Source: Paraburkholderia domus | GTDB taxonomy: Bacteria; Pseudomonadota; Gammaproteobacteria; Burkholderiales; Burkholderiaceae | Length of the DNA stretch: 64,000 bases | NCBI RefSeq assembly: GCF_905220705.1 | Contig: NZ_CAJNAT010000006.1 | Coordinates: forward strand, 186,001 to 250,000 | Reading direction: 5' to 3' | Translations under genes and position numbers: made by a program | Shown here: piece after piece, positions 1-7,904 of the stretch | Layout of the letters: each line of letters begins with the position of its first letter | How positions within the stretch are numbered: position 1 is the stretch's first letter | Notes under the pieces: generated by a model | Seen by the model: only the letters and a program-made list of their open reading frames with translations | Told to the model about the DNA's origin: nothing | The model's database searches: none

Positions 1-61
1 GCATCGGCGCTTCGGTGAGCATGGCGAGGACGGCGAGAGCGAGCGGAGAGTGGCGGACCAT
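1..61 (-). CDS. PadR-family transcriptional regulator (N-terminal fragment)
   Basis: Only the first 20 codons are in the window; the gene runs off the left edge. The visible start, MVRHSPLALAVLAMLTEAPM, fits the first winged-helix segment of PadR-like regulators, which typically open with a short hydrophobic helix followed by a Gly/Pro-Met turn. PadR proteins are dimeric repressors that often control an adjacent transporter or detoxification gene and their own promoter. An AT-rich palindrome lies 42 bases upstream of the start codon and could be the autoregulatory operator. The assignment rests on a short stretch, so the family is likely but not certain. Confidence 0.6.
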   Translation of the reverse strand, partial: MVRHSPLALAVLAMLTEAPM

Positions 62-102
62 GTTCAATATGTCGGGAAGCTAGTCTTTGTTGATCTAGTC
101 AT

Positions 103-116
103 AATATAACTATATT
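103..116. promoter_or_regulatory. AT-rich palindrome, possible PadR operator
   Basis: AATATAACTATATT consists of two exact 6-bp inverted arms around AC. It lies in the divergent gap between the PadR-like gene (minus) and the AraC gene (plus), in a locally AT-rich stretch of otherwise GC-rich DNA. Operator function is inferred from position and symmetry only; it could also be promoter -10 sequence for either gene. Confidence 0.35.
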
Positions 117-273
117 TCTGAGACTGGCAAGCGCGGATTTTCGGAGGATTCGACGAGACGCAATCTCTTCCGCACTGGTCGGCGGCGGATGGCACCGTTA
201 CGATGTGGTTCGCGCCGACGTGCTGAGGCGGCGAAGTTGCGATGGGACCGAGCGGATGACCGAGGAGTGCGCG

Positions 274-1119
274 ATGAGCGGGACGAATGGCCGGAGTGAT
301 TCTGCGGTGACAGTGGCGGCGCCGAAGTTCTGGCGAGATGATGCGTTGCCGTTCATCGAGGCGCGTTCAATCGAAGATGGCCGCGAGGTCTGCTATGCCA
401 AACACTCGCACGAGACGTTCTCGATTGGCGCTGTCATTGGCGGGCGCAGCGTTTATCTGAATCGCCACGCGCGTGAAAGGATCGGCACCGGTGCTGTCGT
501 GCTGATGAATCCGGACGACGTGCACGCGTGCAACCCGGTTGCCGAAGAGCGCTGGTCGTATCGGATGCTGCATGTCGATGTCGCATGGCTCACGGGTTTG
601 CAACACGACCTGGGGTTCAGCGACAACCACGCGTTTCGCGCGTTCTCGCAGACCATGACGACGGACGCCGCGTTGTTCGAGGGTTTGAACCGTCTATACG
701 CGGCTCTCGTCGATGACGATAACGAGCCTATGCGCAAGGAAAGCGCTGCACTCACTTTCTTCTCGGAAGTGCAGCAGAAGTTGAATCCAGCGCCCTTGCC
801 GGATCACGATGCGAGCGGCCAGCTCGCGCGGGCTGCGGAATTCATCGCCGAAAACTGCACACGTCCGCTGAAGGTGGAGGACGTCTGCAAGGTGGCTGAG
901 CTTTCTCCTTCGCATTTGATCCGCGCTTTCAAACAGCGTTATGGCATGACGCCGCACGCCTATCTGATCAATCGACGCATCCAGTACAGCCGCGCACAAC
1001 TCAGGCGCGGTTACCCGATTGCGGACGTCGCGCTCGATGCGGGTTTTGCCGATCAGGCGCATTTGCAGCGGACCTTCAAGCGGCTGGTCGCGGCGACGCC
1101 GGGGCAGTATCGCAGTTGA
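274..1119 (+). CDS. AraC-family transcriptional regulator
   Basis: A 281-residue AraC-type activator. The N-terminal half is a cupin-like ligand-binding domain (HSHETFSIG near residues 44-52, then a conserved NPDDVHACNP). The C-terminal ~100 residues hold the two helix-turn-helix motifs, including SPSHLIRAFKQRYGMTPHAY and the typical ending ADQAHLQRTFKR...TPGQYR. I chose the ATG at 274 because GAGGAG lies six bases upstream; a GTG at 205 and an ATG at 256 in the same frame are less well supported. It converges on a LysE-type exporter 22 bases away, and AraC regulators of this subtype often accompany such amino-acid exporters, so it may sense an amino acid and control that gene. Confidence 0.88.
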   Translation: MSGTNGRSDSAVTVAAPKFWRDDALPFIEARSIEDGREVCYAKHSHETFSIGAVIGGRSVYLNRHARERIGTGAVVLMNPDDVHACNPVAEERWSYRMLHVDVAWLTGLQHDLGFSDNHAFRAFSQTMTTDAALFEGLNRLYAALVDDDNEPMRKESAALTFFSEVQQKLNPAPLPDHDASGQLARAAEFIAENCTRPLKVEDVCKVAELSPSHLIRAFKQRYGMTPHAYLINRRIQYSRAQLRRGYPIADVALDAGFADQAHLQRTFKRLVAATPGQYRS

Positions 1120-1141
1120 ATGAGTGTGTTCCGCGTTCGCG

Positions 1142-1729
1142 TCACGCGATCAGCAGATACAGCGCGCTAACCGCGAGCAAAGCCGCCATCACGCGATTGA
1201 ATAACCTCACGCGCTTCGGCTCCTGCAGGTATCGACGCAGGAACGTGCCGGCATACGCCCAGCTGGCAATCGACAGATAGCAGACCACAAAGTACACGAC
1301 GGTGAATTGCCAGACGAGCCGGCCGTCGCCATCGGCTGCGTAGGCGCCCATGCCGGCCAATGAAGCGAGCCATGCTTTCGGATTGAGCCATTGCATCGCC
1401 GCGCCGTATGCGAAGGATGGCCCGCGGGTGGGCTTGTCCGCGCCGAGCTTGCCGTCATCGACGGCGAGTTTGTAAGCCATGTAAAGCAGGAACCCAACGC
1501 CGGCCCATTTGACGATGTCGATCAGATTGGGGAAATGCGCGAGCAACGCATGCAGACCCAAGCCGATGAGCAACAACAGCAGCGTGAATCCGATGGTCGC
1601 ACCGGTCACATGGCGCATGCTCGCGGCGAATCCATGTTGTGCGCCGGCGCTCAGCGCGACGACATTGACCGGTCCGGGAGAAATCGACGAGGCCAACGCG
1701 AAGGCGGCCATGGAGAGTAAGACGGTCAT
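1142..1729 (-). CDS. LysE/RhtB-family amino-acid exporter
   Basis: A 195-residue inner-membrane protein with five to six hydrophobic segments. The signature SISPGPVNVVALSAGAQHG near residues 15-33 is diagnostic of the LysE/RhtB translocators, which export amino acids or small metabolites using the proton gradient. Length matches the family. The substrate cannot be read from sequence. It converges with the AraC regulator, and only 86 bases separate its start from the end of the upstream SEC-C protein gene. Confidence 0.88.
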   Translation of the reverse strand: MTVLLSMAAFALASSISPGPVNVVALSAGAQHGFAASMRHVTGATIGFTLLLLLIGLGLHALLAHFPNLIDIVKWAGVGFLLYMAYKLAVDDGKLGADKPTRGPSFAYGAAMQWLNPKAWLASLAGMGAYAADGDGRLVWQFTVVYFVVCYLSIASWAYAGTFLRRYLQEPKRVRLFNRVMAALLAVSALYLLIA

Positions 1730-1815
1730 CTGATGCCTCGATACGTGAGTGCGCAGGATTTGCGACGCTCAGCGGTATCGGACGGAAGGGTGGGGCGTAT
1801 TGAAGGAAATGACTT

Positions 1816-2550
1816 TCAGTGAACCGTATCCGCGGCGCCGCAGCACTTCTTGAATTTCTTGCCGCTACCACAAGGACACGGGTCGTTGCGGCCGACTTTG
1901 GGTTCGGTGCGCTGGATGGTGGCGTCGTGAACGGCCTGGCGATAGGGGAGCCAGAAACGATAGATCGCGGCGATGCTGGCGGGGATCTGTTTGGTGAGGG
2001 CTTCGTCCTGTTCCGGCGTGCCGACCAATTCTTCCTCTTCCCGTGTGAGATCCCGGGCGCCCATCAGGCGTATCGGATTCAGCGATTCCCGGCCCTGCTC
2101 GCTATCGAACAGCGCTTGCCAATCCGCCCGAACGAGCGTGAGACCTTGCATGAAGCCCACCGCCCACGCTTCGCCGTCGATGTATTCGCGGTCGCTGTCG
2201 TCAATGCGGTAAAAGCCAAACACCGGTTCGAACTCATCGGGATCATCCTCCAGGCAGGCGATGATGCCGTTCATGTTCCGCAAGATCAGCCCGAGAATGT
2301 GCTGCGCCTGATCCATTGATTCGAATGCCGGAGCGTCATTCTCGCTGGGGCCCCAGACGCCCGGCAGCCAGTAACTGGGCGGTACTGTATTCGGACCGAT
2401 GGCCATCGCGGTCAGATAACCGTCGAGCCCCTCGATCGTCAGTGTCTCTTCCGACGTCAGGTCGGAAATCAGAAACTCATCGAGTTCGTCGAACTCTTCT
2501 TCGGAGAGCGGGGTGGCCAGATTGGCGGGGCTTAACTTTGACTTGGACAT
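1816..2550 (-). CDS. UPF0149/YecA-like protein with C-terminal SEC-C zinc motif
   Basis: A 244-residue soluble protein. The body is the YgfB/YecA (UPF0149) fold, with an acidic N-terminal region ([12 protein letters not shown]) and the sequence [14 protein letters not shown]. The extreme C terminus holds a SEC-C motif, [19 protein letters not shown], a zinc-binding module also found at the end of SecA. The ATG at 2550 starts [15 protein letters not shown]; upstream in-frame codons would add an unconserved Arg-rich leader. The molecular role of the family is not settled; SEC-C modules have been linked to SecA or ribosome-associated protein targeting. Confidence 0.85.
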   Translation of the reverse strand: MSKSKLSPANLATPLSEEEFDELDEFLISDLTSEETLTIEGLDGYLTAMAIGPNTVPPSYWLPGVWGPSENDAPAFESMDQAQHILGLILRNMNGIIACLEDDPDEFEPVFGFYRIDDSDREYIDGEAWAVGFMQGLTLVRADWQALFDSEQGRESLNPIRLMGARDLTREEEELVGTPEQDEALTKQIPASIAAIYRFWLPYRQAVHDATIQRTEPKVGRNDPCPCGSGKKFKKCCGAADTVH

Positions 2551-2646
2551 AGTGAGGCTCCGGCGCTTCGAATCGTGGGTCCCGATGGCGGGCGGGGATG
2601 CAGAGTCGGCGTGCTCGTATGGCACCCGTGCCGCAAAGCGCAAAGC

Positions 2647-2677
2647 AAAAAGCCCAGTCGCAAGGACCGGGCTTTTT
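2647..2677. terminator. Rho-independent terminator (bidirectional)
   Basis: A 13-bp stem, AAAAAGCCCAGTC against GACCGGGCTTTTT with one mismatch, closes a GCAAG loop. Runs of A and T flank both sides, so it can work in either direction. It sits just after the 3' end of the minus-strand tRNA-Lys and most simply terminates that transcript. Confidence 0.85.
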
Positions 2678-2687
2678 ATTGAATCTT

Positions 2688-2763
2688 TGGTGGGGCGTGA
2701 CAGATTCGAACTGTCGACCTACGGATTAAGAGTCCGCTGCTCTACCAGCTGAGCTAACGCCCC
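2688..2763 (-). tRNA. tRNA-Lys (anticodon CTT)
   Basis: Read on the minus strand this is a 76-nt cloverleaf with an encoded CCA end. The acceptor strand GGGGCGT pairs with ACGCCCC, the D loop holds AGCTCAGCTGGTAGAGC, the anticodon loop is CTCTTAA giving anticodon CTT (lysine AAG codons), and the T arm contains GTTCGAAT. A strong terminator follows 10 bases after the CCA. Confidence 0.97.
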
Positions 2764-2963
2764 AAACAGAAGCGAAATTATGCAGTAACTTTCCGAGATT
2801 GCCAAGTCCCTTTAGCAGATTTCTTATAAAAATCTTGACCGAGCGCCCCGGCGCGTGCGCTGCCTGCCGTCAGCACCGGAAAGGCGCACGGTTCGCCGTC
2901 CCGGTATCATGTCGCGGACACCTGCCGCTCGAAGCCTCGCGCGGCTTTCGACCGGGAACCGCC

Positions 2964-3368
2964 ATGGATGACAAAGAAATTATCGAGCTGCTCGACCGCA
3001 TCCTCGCGCCTTGGGTCCGCGCGCTCGCGCTGACGCCGGTCAAGGTCGACGAAGAAAGTGCGACTTTGCGCCTGCCGTTTTCCGGTGGGCTGCGCCATTC
3101 CGGCGGTGTGATCTCCGGGCAGGTCTTCATGGCGGCCGCCGATACGGCGATGATCGTCGCGATTTCGGCCGCACTCGGTGGCTTCAAGCCGATGAGCACG
3201 GTGTCGCTCAACATCAGTTTCATGCGCGCGGTCCGCAACGGCGACGTGCTGATCACCGCGCGCGTGCTGCGCATGGGCCGCAATCTCGTGTTCGGCGAAG
3301 TCGAGTTATTCGACGAAGCCGGCAACATGGCCGTCCATGCCACCACCACCTACGCGCTGCTCGACTGA
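2964..3368 (+). CDS. PaaI-family hotdog-fold thioesterase
   Basis: A 134-residue hotdog-fold protein. The sequence HSGGVISGQVFMAAADTAM matches the PaaI/YdiI active-site helix, where an Asp or Glu in the long helix and the preceding HxGG loop activate water to cleave acyl-CoA thioesters. The later MSTVSLNISFMRAVRNGDV stretch is the typical central beta strand. The start at 2964 (MDDKEIIELL) begins the conserved domain; the longer frame upstream has no support. It is probably cotranscribed with the patatin gene 50 bases downstream, suggesting lipid or acyl-CoA turnover. The substrate is unknown. Confidence 0.85.
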   Translation: MDDKEIIELLDRILAPWVRALALTPVKVDEESATLRLPFSGGLRHSGGVISGQVFMAAADTAMIVAISAALGGFKPMSTVSLNISFMRAVRNGDVLITARVLRMGRNLVFGEVELFDEAGNMAVHATTTYALLD

Positions 3369-3418
3369 CACTGACACCTGAAACGGGTCCGCAAGCCGTA
3401 TTAGAGGAAAAAGCCAAG

Positions 3419-4294
3419 ATGTTCGATCAGGTCGTATTCGCCGGTGGCGGCAATCGCTGCTGGTGGCAGGCGGGTTTCTGGGACGTGGTGCAGCCGGAGT
3501 TGGATATCCGTCCGCGCGTCATCACCGGCATTTCGGCCGGCGCCGCCACCGCGTGCATGCTCTACACGCGCGATTCCGACTGGGTCATGCGCTATTACGA
3601 AGACGCGCTGCGGCACAACACCCGTAACGCCTATTGGGGCAACCTGCTGCGTGGCGAATCGGTGTTTCCGCATTACCGGATTTATCGCAAGGCCTTGCTC
3701 GATATCTACAGCGACAAGTTTTCGACGCTCGCCGACGCCCCCGAAATCCGTATTGGCGTGTCGCACCTGCCGCGCTGGCTCGGCGCGCGCAGCGCCGTCG
3801 CCGCTGGGCTGATCGCGTACAACATCGAGAAATACGTGCGCAAGACGCTGCATCCGACGCTCGGCCAGACGCTCGGCTTTCATCCGGAATTCGTGCGCGC
3901 GCAGGATTGCGCGACGGTCGAAGAGCTCGCCGATCTGATTCTGCAGTCGTCGAGTACGCCGCCGTTCACACCGGTTTTGCGGCGCAATGGCCGGCCGGTG
4001 CTCGACGGTGGAATGGTCGACAACGTGCCGGTCGGCGCGCTCGACGCCGACGCGCCCGGCAACGTGCTGGTAATGGTCACGCGTCTTTATCCGCGTCCGC
4101 AGATGTTCGTCGTGCCGCACGGCGTGCAGCAACGCTTCTACGTGCAACCGTCGCGCAAGGTGCCGATTTCGAGTTGGGATTACACGAGCCCGTCGCAAAT
4201 GGTGCACGCGTACAACCTCGGCCGTGTCGACGGTGAGGCCTTTCTGGAACGCGTGCCCGATCTGCTGGAAGTCGGCGCGCACGAAGCGCGCTGA
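3419..4294 (+). CDS. Patatin-like phospholipase
   Basis: A 291-residue patatin-fold serine hydrolase. The oxyanion-hole motif GGGNR is at residues 9-13, the nucleophile elbow G-I-S-A-G at 37-41 (Ser39), and the dyad aspartate in DGG at 196-198, so the Ser-Asp catalytic dyad is complete. Patatins deacylate phospholipids or other lipid esters. The ATG at 3419 follows AGAGGAAA, a good ribosome site, and starts exactly at the conserved domain. No signal peptide is visible, so it is likely cytoplasmic or peripheral to the inner membrane. It follows a thioesterase gene and converges with the dehydrogenase gene. Confidence 0.88.
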   Translation: MFDQVVFAGGGNRCWWQAGFWDVVQPELDIRPRVITGISAGAATACMLYTRDSDWVMRYYEDALRHNTRNAYWGNLLRGESVFPHYRIYRKALLDIYSDKFSTLADAPEIRIGVSHLPRWLGARSAVAAGLIAYNIEKYVRKTLHPTLGQTLGFHPEFVRAQDCATVEELADLILQSSSTPPFTPVLRRNGRPVLDGGMVDNVPVGALDADAPGNVLVMVTRLYPRPQMFVVPHGVQQRFYVQPSRKVPISSWDYTSPSQMVHAYNLGRVDGEAFLERVPDLLEVGAHEAR

Positions 4295-4303
4295 GGTGAG
4301 CGC

Positions 4304-5317
4304 TTAGCGGCGCCGCCCGCCCTGCAACGCCTCCGGATTCGCCACGCTGGACGTATCGCCGGCGTCGAAAGCGAGAATGTTCTGGAACGCCGCGGTGAAG
4401 TACAACTCGTAGCTCTCGCGTTCCACGTAGCCGATGTGCGGCGTGCAGATCACGTTCTCCATGCGCAGCAGGCTATAGCCCTGCAGAATCGGCTCGCTTT
4501 CGTAGACATCGATCGCGACCATCCCCGGACGGTTGTGCGACAGTGCGTTCACCAGCGCGTTTTCGTCGAGCAGTTCGGCCCGGCTCGTGTTCACGAGCAA
4601 CGCGGTCGGCTTCATCCGCATCAGGTCTTCCTGCTTGACGATGCCGCGCGTGTCGTCATGCAGACGCAGGTGCAACGACAGCACATCGCTCTGCTCGAAC
4701 AGCGCTTCGCGGCTTTCGGCCACGCCATATCCGTCCGCGCGAGCCGCTTCGCGCGAATGCTCGCGACCCCAGATCAGCACATTCATGCCGAAGGCCTTGC
4801 CGTATCCGGCAAGCAGGCGGCCGATCTTGCCGTAACCCCAAATCCCCAGCGTCTGACCGCGCAACACCTGGCCCAAACCGAAGTTCGGCGGCAGCGCCGA
4901 CGTCTTCAATCCGGACTGCTGCCAGGCCCCTTGCTTAAGGTTTGCTACGTATTGCGGAATCCGCCGTTGAGCCGCCATGATGAGGGCCCAGGTCAGTTCG
5001 GCCGGCGCGATCGGCGAGCCGCTGCCTTCCAGCACGGCGATGCCGCGCTCGGTACAGGCTGCCAGATCGATATGGCTTGAGACTTTGCCGGTTTGACTGA
5101 TCATGCGCAAACGCGGCAACTTATCGAGTAGTTGCGAGCTGATGCGGGTGCGTTCGCGAATCAGGACCAAGGCGTCGACTTCGGAAAGCCGGCTCGCCAG
5201 TTGGCCGAGGCCGCGGACAGTGTTGTTGAAAACTTTGACCTCATGGTCGGCCAGCAGTTGAAAGCAGTCGAGCTTGCGGACGGCGTCCTGGTAATCGTCG
5301 AGGATTGCGATCTTCAT
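4304..5317 (-). CDS. D-2-hydroxyacid dehydrogenase (NAD-dependent)
   Basis: A 337-residue member of the D-isomer-specific 2-hydroxyacid dehydrogenase family. The NAD-binding Rossmann motif GYGKIG is at residues 161-166 and the catalytic triad is complete: Arg246 (NTSRAELLD), Glu275 (DVYESEP) and His294 (CTPHIGY). The family reduces 2-keto acids to D-2-hydroxy acids or the reverse; the substrate (glycerate, phosphoglycerate, lactate or another) cannot be fixed from sequence. The start chosen, MKIAILDDYQD, is the usual family N terminus. A CRP-like palindrome lies about 62 bases upstream of the start, suggesting control by carbon status. Confidence 0.88.
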   Translation of the reverse strand: MKIAILDDYQDAVRKLDCFQLLADHEVKVFNNTVRGLGQLASRLSEVDALVLIRERTRISSQLLDKLPRLRMISQTGKVSSHIDLAACTERGIAVLEGSGSPIAPAELTWALIMAAQRRIPQYVANLKQGAWQQSGLKTSALPPNFGLGQVLRGQTLGIWGYGKIGRLLAGYGKAFGMNVLIWGREHSREAARADGYGVAESREALFEQSDVLSLHLRLHDDTRGIVKQEDLMRMKPTALLVNTSRAELLDENALVNALSHNRPGMVAIDVYESEPILQGYSLLRMENVICTPHIGYVERESYELYFTAAFQNILAFDAGDTSSVANPEALQGGRRR

Positions 5318-5378
5318 GGTATGTGTCTTGCGGCGCACCGTAGAGGTGCGAAACGGAGTGTTATGCTGACTGTCCCAC

Positions 5379-5398
5379 CATGTGACCTAGGTCACATG
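5379..5398. promoter_or_regulatory. 20-bp perfect palindrome matching the CRP-site consensus
   Basis: CATGTGACCTAGGTCACATG is symmetric over all 20 bases. Its core TGTGA-N6-TCACA is the full classical CRP/FNR-superfamily consensus. It lies in the 376-bp divergent gap between the hydroxyacid dehydrogenase gene (62 bases from its start) and pckG (295 bases from its start). Binding by a CRP-like protein is inferred from the match. Confidence 0.6.
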
Positions 5399-5578
5399 CC
5401 GGTCTGGCTGAATGCCTTACCGTAGAAGCTGCCGCGTAGAACGGCAGCGCCACGGCAAGGTCGATTGACATCGTTTTTAACAGTTTGTTGCGTGTTGATG
5501 CAAGTCGCTTTACAGACGGTTGCAGACGGCCGTGTACAGGCGCCTCCGCGCAACAGGCCGTGTGGCCCACGATGACCT

Positions 5579-5590
5579 GCACAATTGTGC
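5579..5590. promoter_or_regulatory. Palindrome upstream of pckG, possible operator
   Basis: GCACAATTGTGC is a perfect 12-bp palindrome 104 bases before the pckG start codon. The position suits a promoter-proximal operator. No regulator can be named from the sequence. The rest of the 5318-5693 gap holds no convincing gene. Confidence 0.35.
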
Positions 5591-5693
5591 GTCGGCTTGC
5601 GGGAAAGTCGATGCATTGAATTGAACGCCTCTCGCATGCAGCGTCACTGGGCTTGTACCGTTTTTCTATTGCTTTCAAAACGGAGACAAGTCG

Positions 5694-7562
5694 ATGAATC
5701 ATCCCTCATTTGAAGGACAGCCCACCAACGAGGCGTCCGCAGGGGCGCCCGAGTGGGTCAAACACCGAAAACTGATCGAGTGGGTCCAGCGCGTTGCCGC
5801 CATGACCAAGCCCGATCGAATCGTCTGGTGCGACGGCTCGCAGGAGGAGTACGACCGCCTATGTGCCCAGATGGTCGAAGCCGGCACCCTCAAGAAACTC
5901 AATCCCGCCAAACGTCCCAATTCCTATCTGGCATGGTCCGATCCGTCGGACGTCGCGCGTGTCGAAGACCGCACGTTCATCTGCTCCAAGCGCCGGGAAG
6001 ATGCCGGGCCGACCAACAACTGGATCGAACCGGCTGAGATGCGCTCGACGCTCGACGGCCTGTTCGACGGTGCCATGCGCGGTCGAACGATGTATGTGGT
6101 GCCGTTCTCGATGGGGCCGCTCGGTTCGCCGATCGCGCACATCGGCGTCGAACTTAGCGATAGCCCATACGTCGTGACTAACATGCGCATCATGACGCGC
6201 ATGGGCCGCAAGGTGTACGAGGTGCTGGGCGAAGACGGCGCGTTCGTGCCGTGTGTGCATTCGGTCGGCGCGCCGCTCGCAGCGGGCGCGAAAGACGTTC
6301 CGTGGCCGTGCAACGACACCAAATACATCGTCCATTTCCCCGAATCGCGTGAAATCTGGAGCTATGGCTCGGGCTACGGCGGCAATGCCCTGCTGGGCAA
6401 GAAGTGCTTCGCGCTGCGCATCGCGTCCACGATGGGCCGCGACGAAGGCTGGCTCGCCGAACACATGCTGGTTCTCGGTGTGACGTCGCCGGAAGGGCGC
6501 AAGCACCACGTCGCGGCGGCGTTTCCGTCGGCTTGCGGCAAGACCAACTTCGCAATGCTGATTCCGCCGGAAGGTCTGAACGGCTGGAAAATCTCCACGA
6601 TCGGCGACGATATTGCGTGGATCAAACCGGGTAAGGACGGCCGTCTCTACGCGATCAACCCGGAAGCGGGGTATTTCGGCGTCGCGCCGGGCACGAGTGA
6701 AAAGACCAACTTCAACGCGATGGCCACGCTGAAGGAAAACGTCATTTTCACGAACGTCGCGCTGACGGACGACGGCGACGTCTGGTGGGAAGGCATGACC
6801 GACGAACCGCCCGCCCACCTGATCGACTGGCAAGGCAAGGATTGGACGCCGGCGAGCGCGAAGGAGAGCGGGCGCAAGGCCGCGCACCCGAACGCGCGCT
6901 TCACGGCGCCGGCTTCGCAATGTCCGTCGATCGATGCCGACTGGGAGAACCCGGCGGGTGTCGCGATTGACGCGTTCATTTTCGGCGGCCGGCGTTCCAC
7001 CACCGTGCCGCTCGTTACCGAAGCGCGCAACTGGGTAGAAGGCGTCTACATGGCGGCGACCATGGGCTCCGAAACCACCGCGGCGGCGGCAGGGCAGCAG
7101 GGCGTGGTGCGCCGCGACCCGTTCGCGATGCTGCCATTCTGCGGCTACAACATGAGCGACTACTTCGGGCACTGGCTGAAAACCGGGGAGCGTCTTGAGA
7201 AGCTAAACGCGAAGTTGCCGAAAATCTTCTGCGTGAACTGGTTCCGCAAGGGCGCGGACGGCAAGTTCGTCTGGCCGGGCTTCGGCGAGAACATGCGTGT
7301 GTTGAGCTGGATGGTCGGGCGCATCGAAGGCAAGGCGCAAGGTGAAGAACATACGTTCGGCATATCGCCGCACTATGAAGACATCGACTGGAGCGGTCTG
7401 GATTTCAGCCCCGAGCAATTCCAGCAGGTGATTTCCGTCGACGACGCGGCTTGGCGCGACGAACTTGCGCTGCATGCCAAACTGTTTGACACATTGCAGC
7501 AAGGGCTGCCGCCGGCTTTGGCGCAGACCAAGCTCGCCCTTGAAGGAAAACTCGCTGCCTGA
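5694..7562 (+). CDS. pckG: Phosphoenolpyruvate carboxykinase (GTP)
   Basis: A 622-residue GTP-dependent PEP carboxykinase that converts oxaloacetate plus GTP to PEP, GDP and CO2, the entry step of gluconeogenesis from organic acids. The P-loop FPSACGKTN at residues 277-285 contains the hallmark reactive cysteine (Cys281) of the GTP class; the metal-binding kinase-2 loop GDDIAW starts at residue 304; the guanine-pocket region [18 protein letters not shown] is present. Full family length. A ribosome site (CGGAGA) precedes the ATG. A hairpin with UUCG loop and T-run follows. The upstream palindromes suggest carbon-source regulation. Confidence 0.97.
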   Translation: MNHPSFEGQPTNEASAGAPEWVKHRKLIEWVQRVAAMTKPDRIVWCDGSQEEYDRLCAQMVEAGTLKKLNPAKRPNSYLAWSDPSDVARVEDRTFICSKRREDAGPTNNWIEPAEMRSTLDGLFDGAMRGRTMYVVPFSMGPLGSPIAHIGVELSDSPYVVTNMRIMTRMGRKVYEVLGEDGAFVPCVHSVGAPLAAGAKDVPWPCNDTKYIVHFPESREIWSYGSGYGGNALLGKKCFALRIASTMGRDEGWLAEHMLVLGVTSPEGRKHHVAAAFPSACGKTNFAMLIPPEGLNGWKISTIGDDIAWIKPGKDGRLYAINPEAGYFGVAPGTSEKTNFNAMATLKENVIFTNVALTDDGDVWWEGMTDEPPAHLIDWQGKDWTPASAKESGRKAAHPNARFTAPASQCPSIDADWENPAGVAIDAFIFGGRRSTTVPLVTEARNWVEGVYMAATMGSETTAAAAGQQGVVRRDPFAMLPFCGYNMSDYFGHWLKTGERLEKLNAKLPKIFCVNWFRKGADGKFVWPGFGENMRVLSWMVGRIEGKAQGEEHTFGISPHYEDIDWSGLDFSPEQFQQVISVDDAAWRDELALHAKLFDTLQQGLPPALAQTKLALEGKLAA

Positions 7563-7587
7563 TTAGGTGAGTATTCACTTCGCCTAG

Positions 7588-7609
7588 AAGCCGCCTTCGG
7601 GCGGTTTTT
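7588..7609 (+). terminator. Rho-independent terminator of pckG
   Basis: AAGCCGCC pairs with GGCGGTTT (one G-U pair) around a TTCG tetraloop, followed by a run of T. It lies 25 bases after the pckG stop codon. Confidence 0.85.
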
Positions 7610-7775
7610 CTTTTCCGGTCGGACCCCGCATCGCGACTTTTTCCGATTTCGCAATGCTGGGGCGACCTTTGCATCTGTTCGAACAAAAAAGACAGTGCAA
7701 GCTGCAGTGCAGCAGATTGTTGCTCATGACGGAACAATCGAGGTTCGTGCGCCACATTGAGGGACGCAGTCGCAC

Positions 7776-7792
7776 AAATATCGACAATATTT
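7776..7792. promoter_or_regulatory. AT-rich inverted repeat before LysR-type gene
   Basis: AAATAT-CGACA-ATATTT has perfect 6-bp arms and lies 113 bases upstream of the LysR-type start codon. LysR regulators commonly bind such AT-ended dyads (T-N11-A) in their own promoter region; no divergent target gene is present, so it may be an autoregulatory site. The rest of the 7610-7904 gap shows no gene. Confidence 0.35.
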
Positions 7793-7904
7793 CCGCTTTG
7801 GCGGGCAACTTCTGCACGATTTTACGAGTCGTAGGAGAATTCTAAGTTCGCTTCACTGGTTTTCACTAATTGTCAGGAAGCTGTAACACGGCAGGAGTTG
7901 TCCT

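Noticed and set aside
2688..2763. tRNA-Lys as an integration site for an island
   Set aside because: No integrase and no direct repeat of the tRNA 3' end was noticed; the flanks are ordinary genes.
5361..5702. 113-residue minus-strand frame in the dehydrogenase-pckG gap
   Set aside because: It runs over the palindromes and the pckG ribosome site, lacks a recognisable domain and has no plausible ribosome site.
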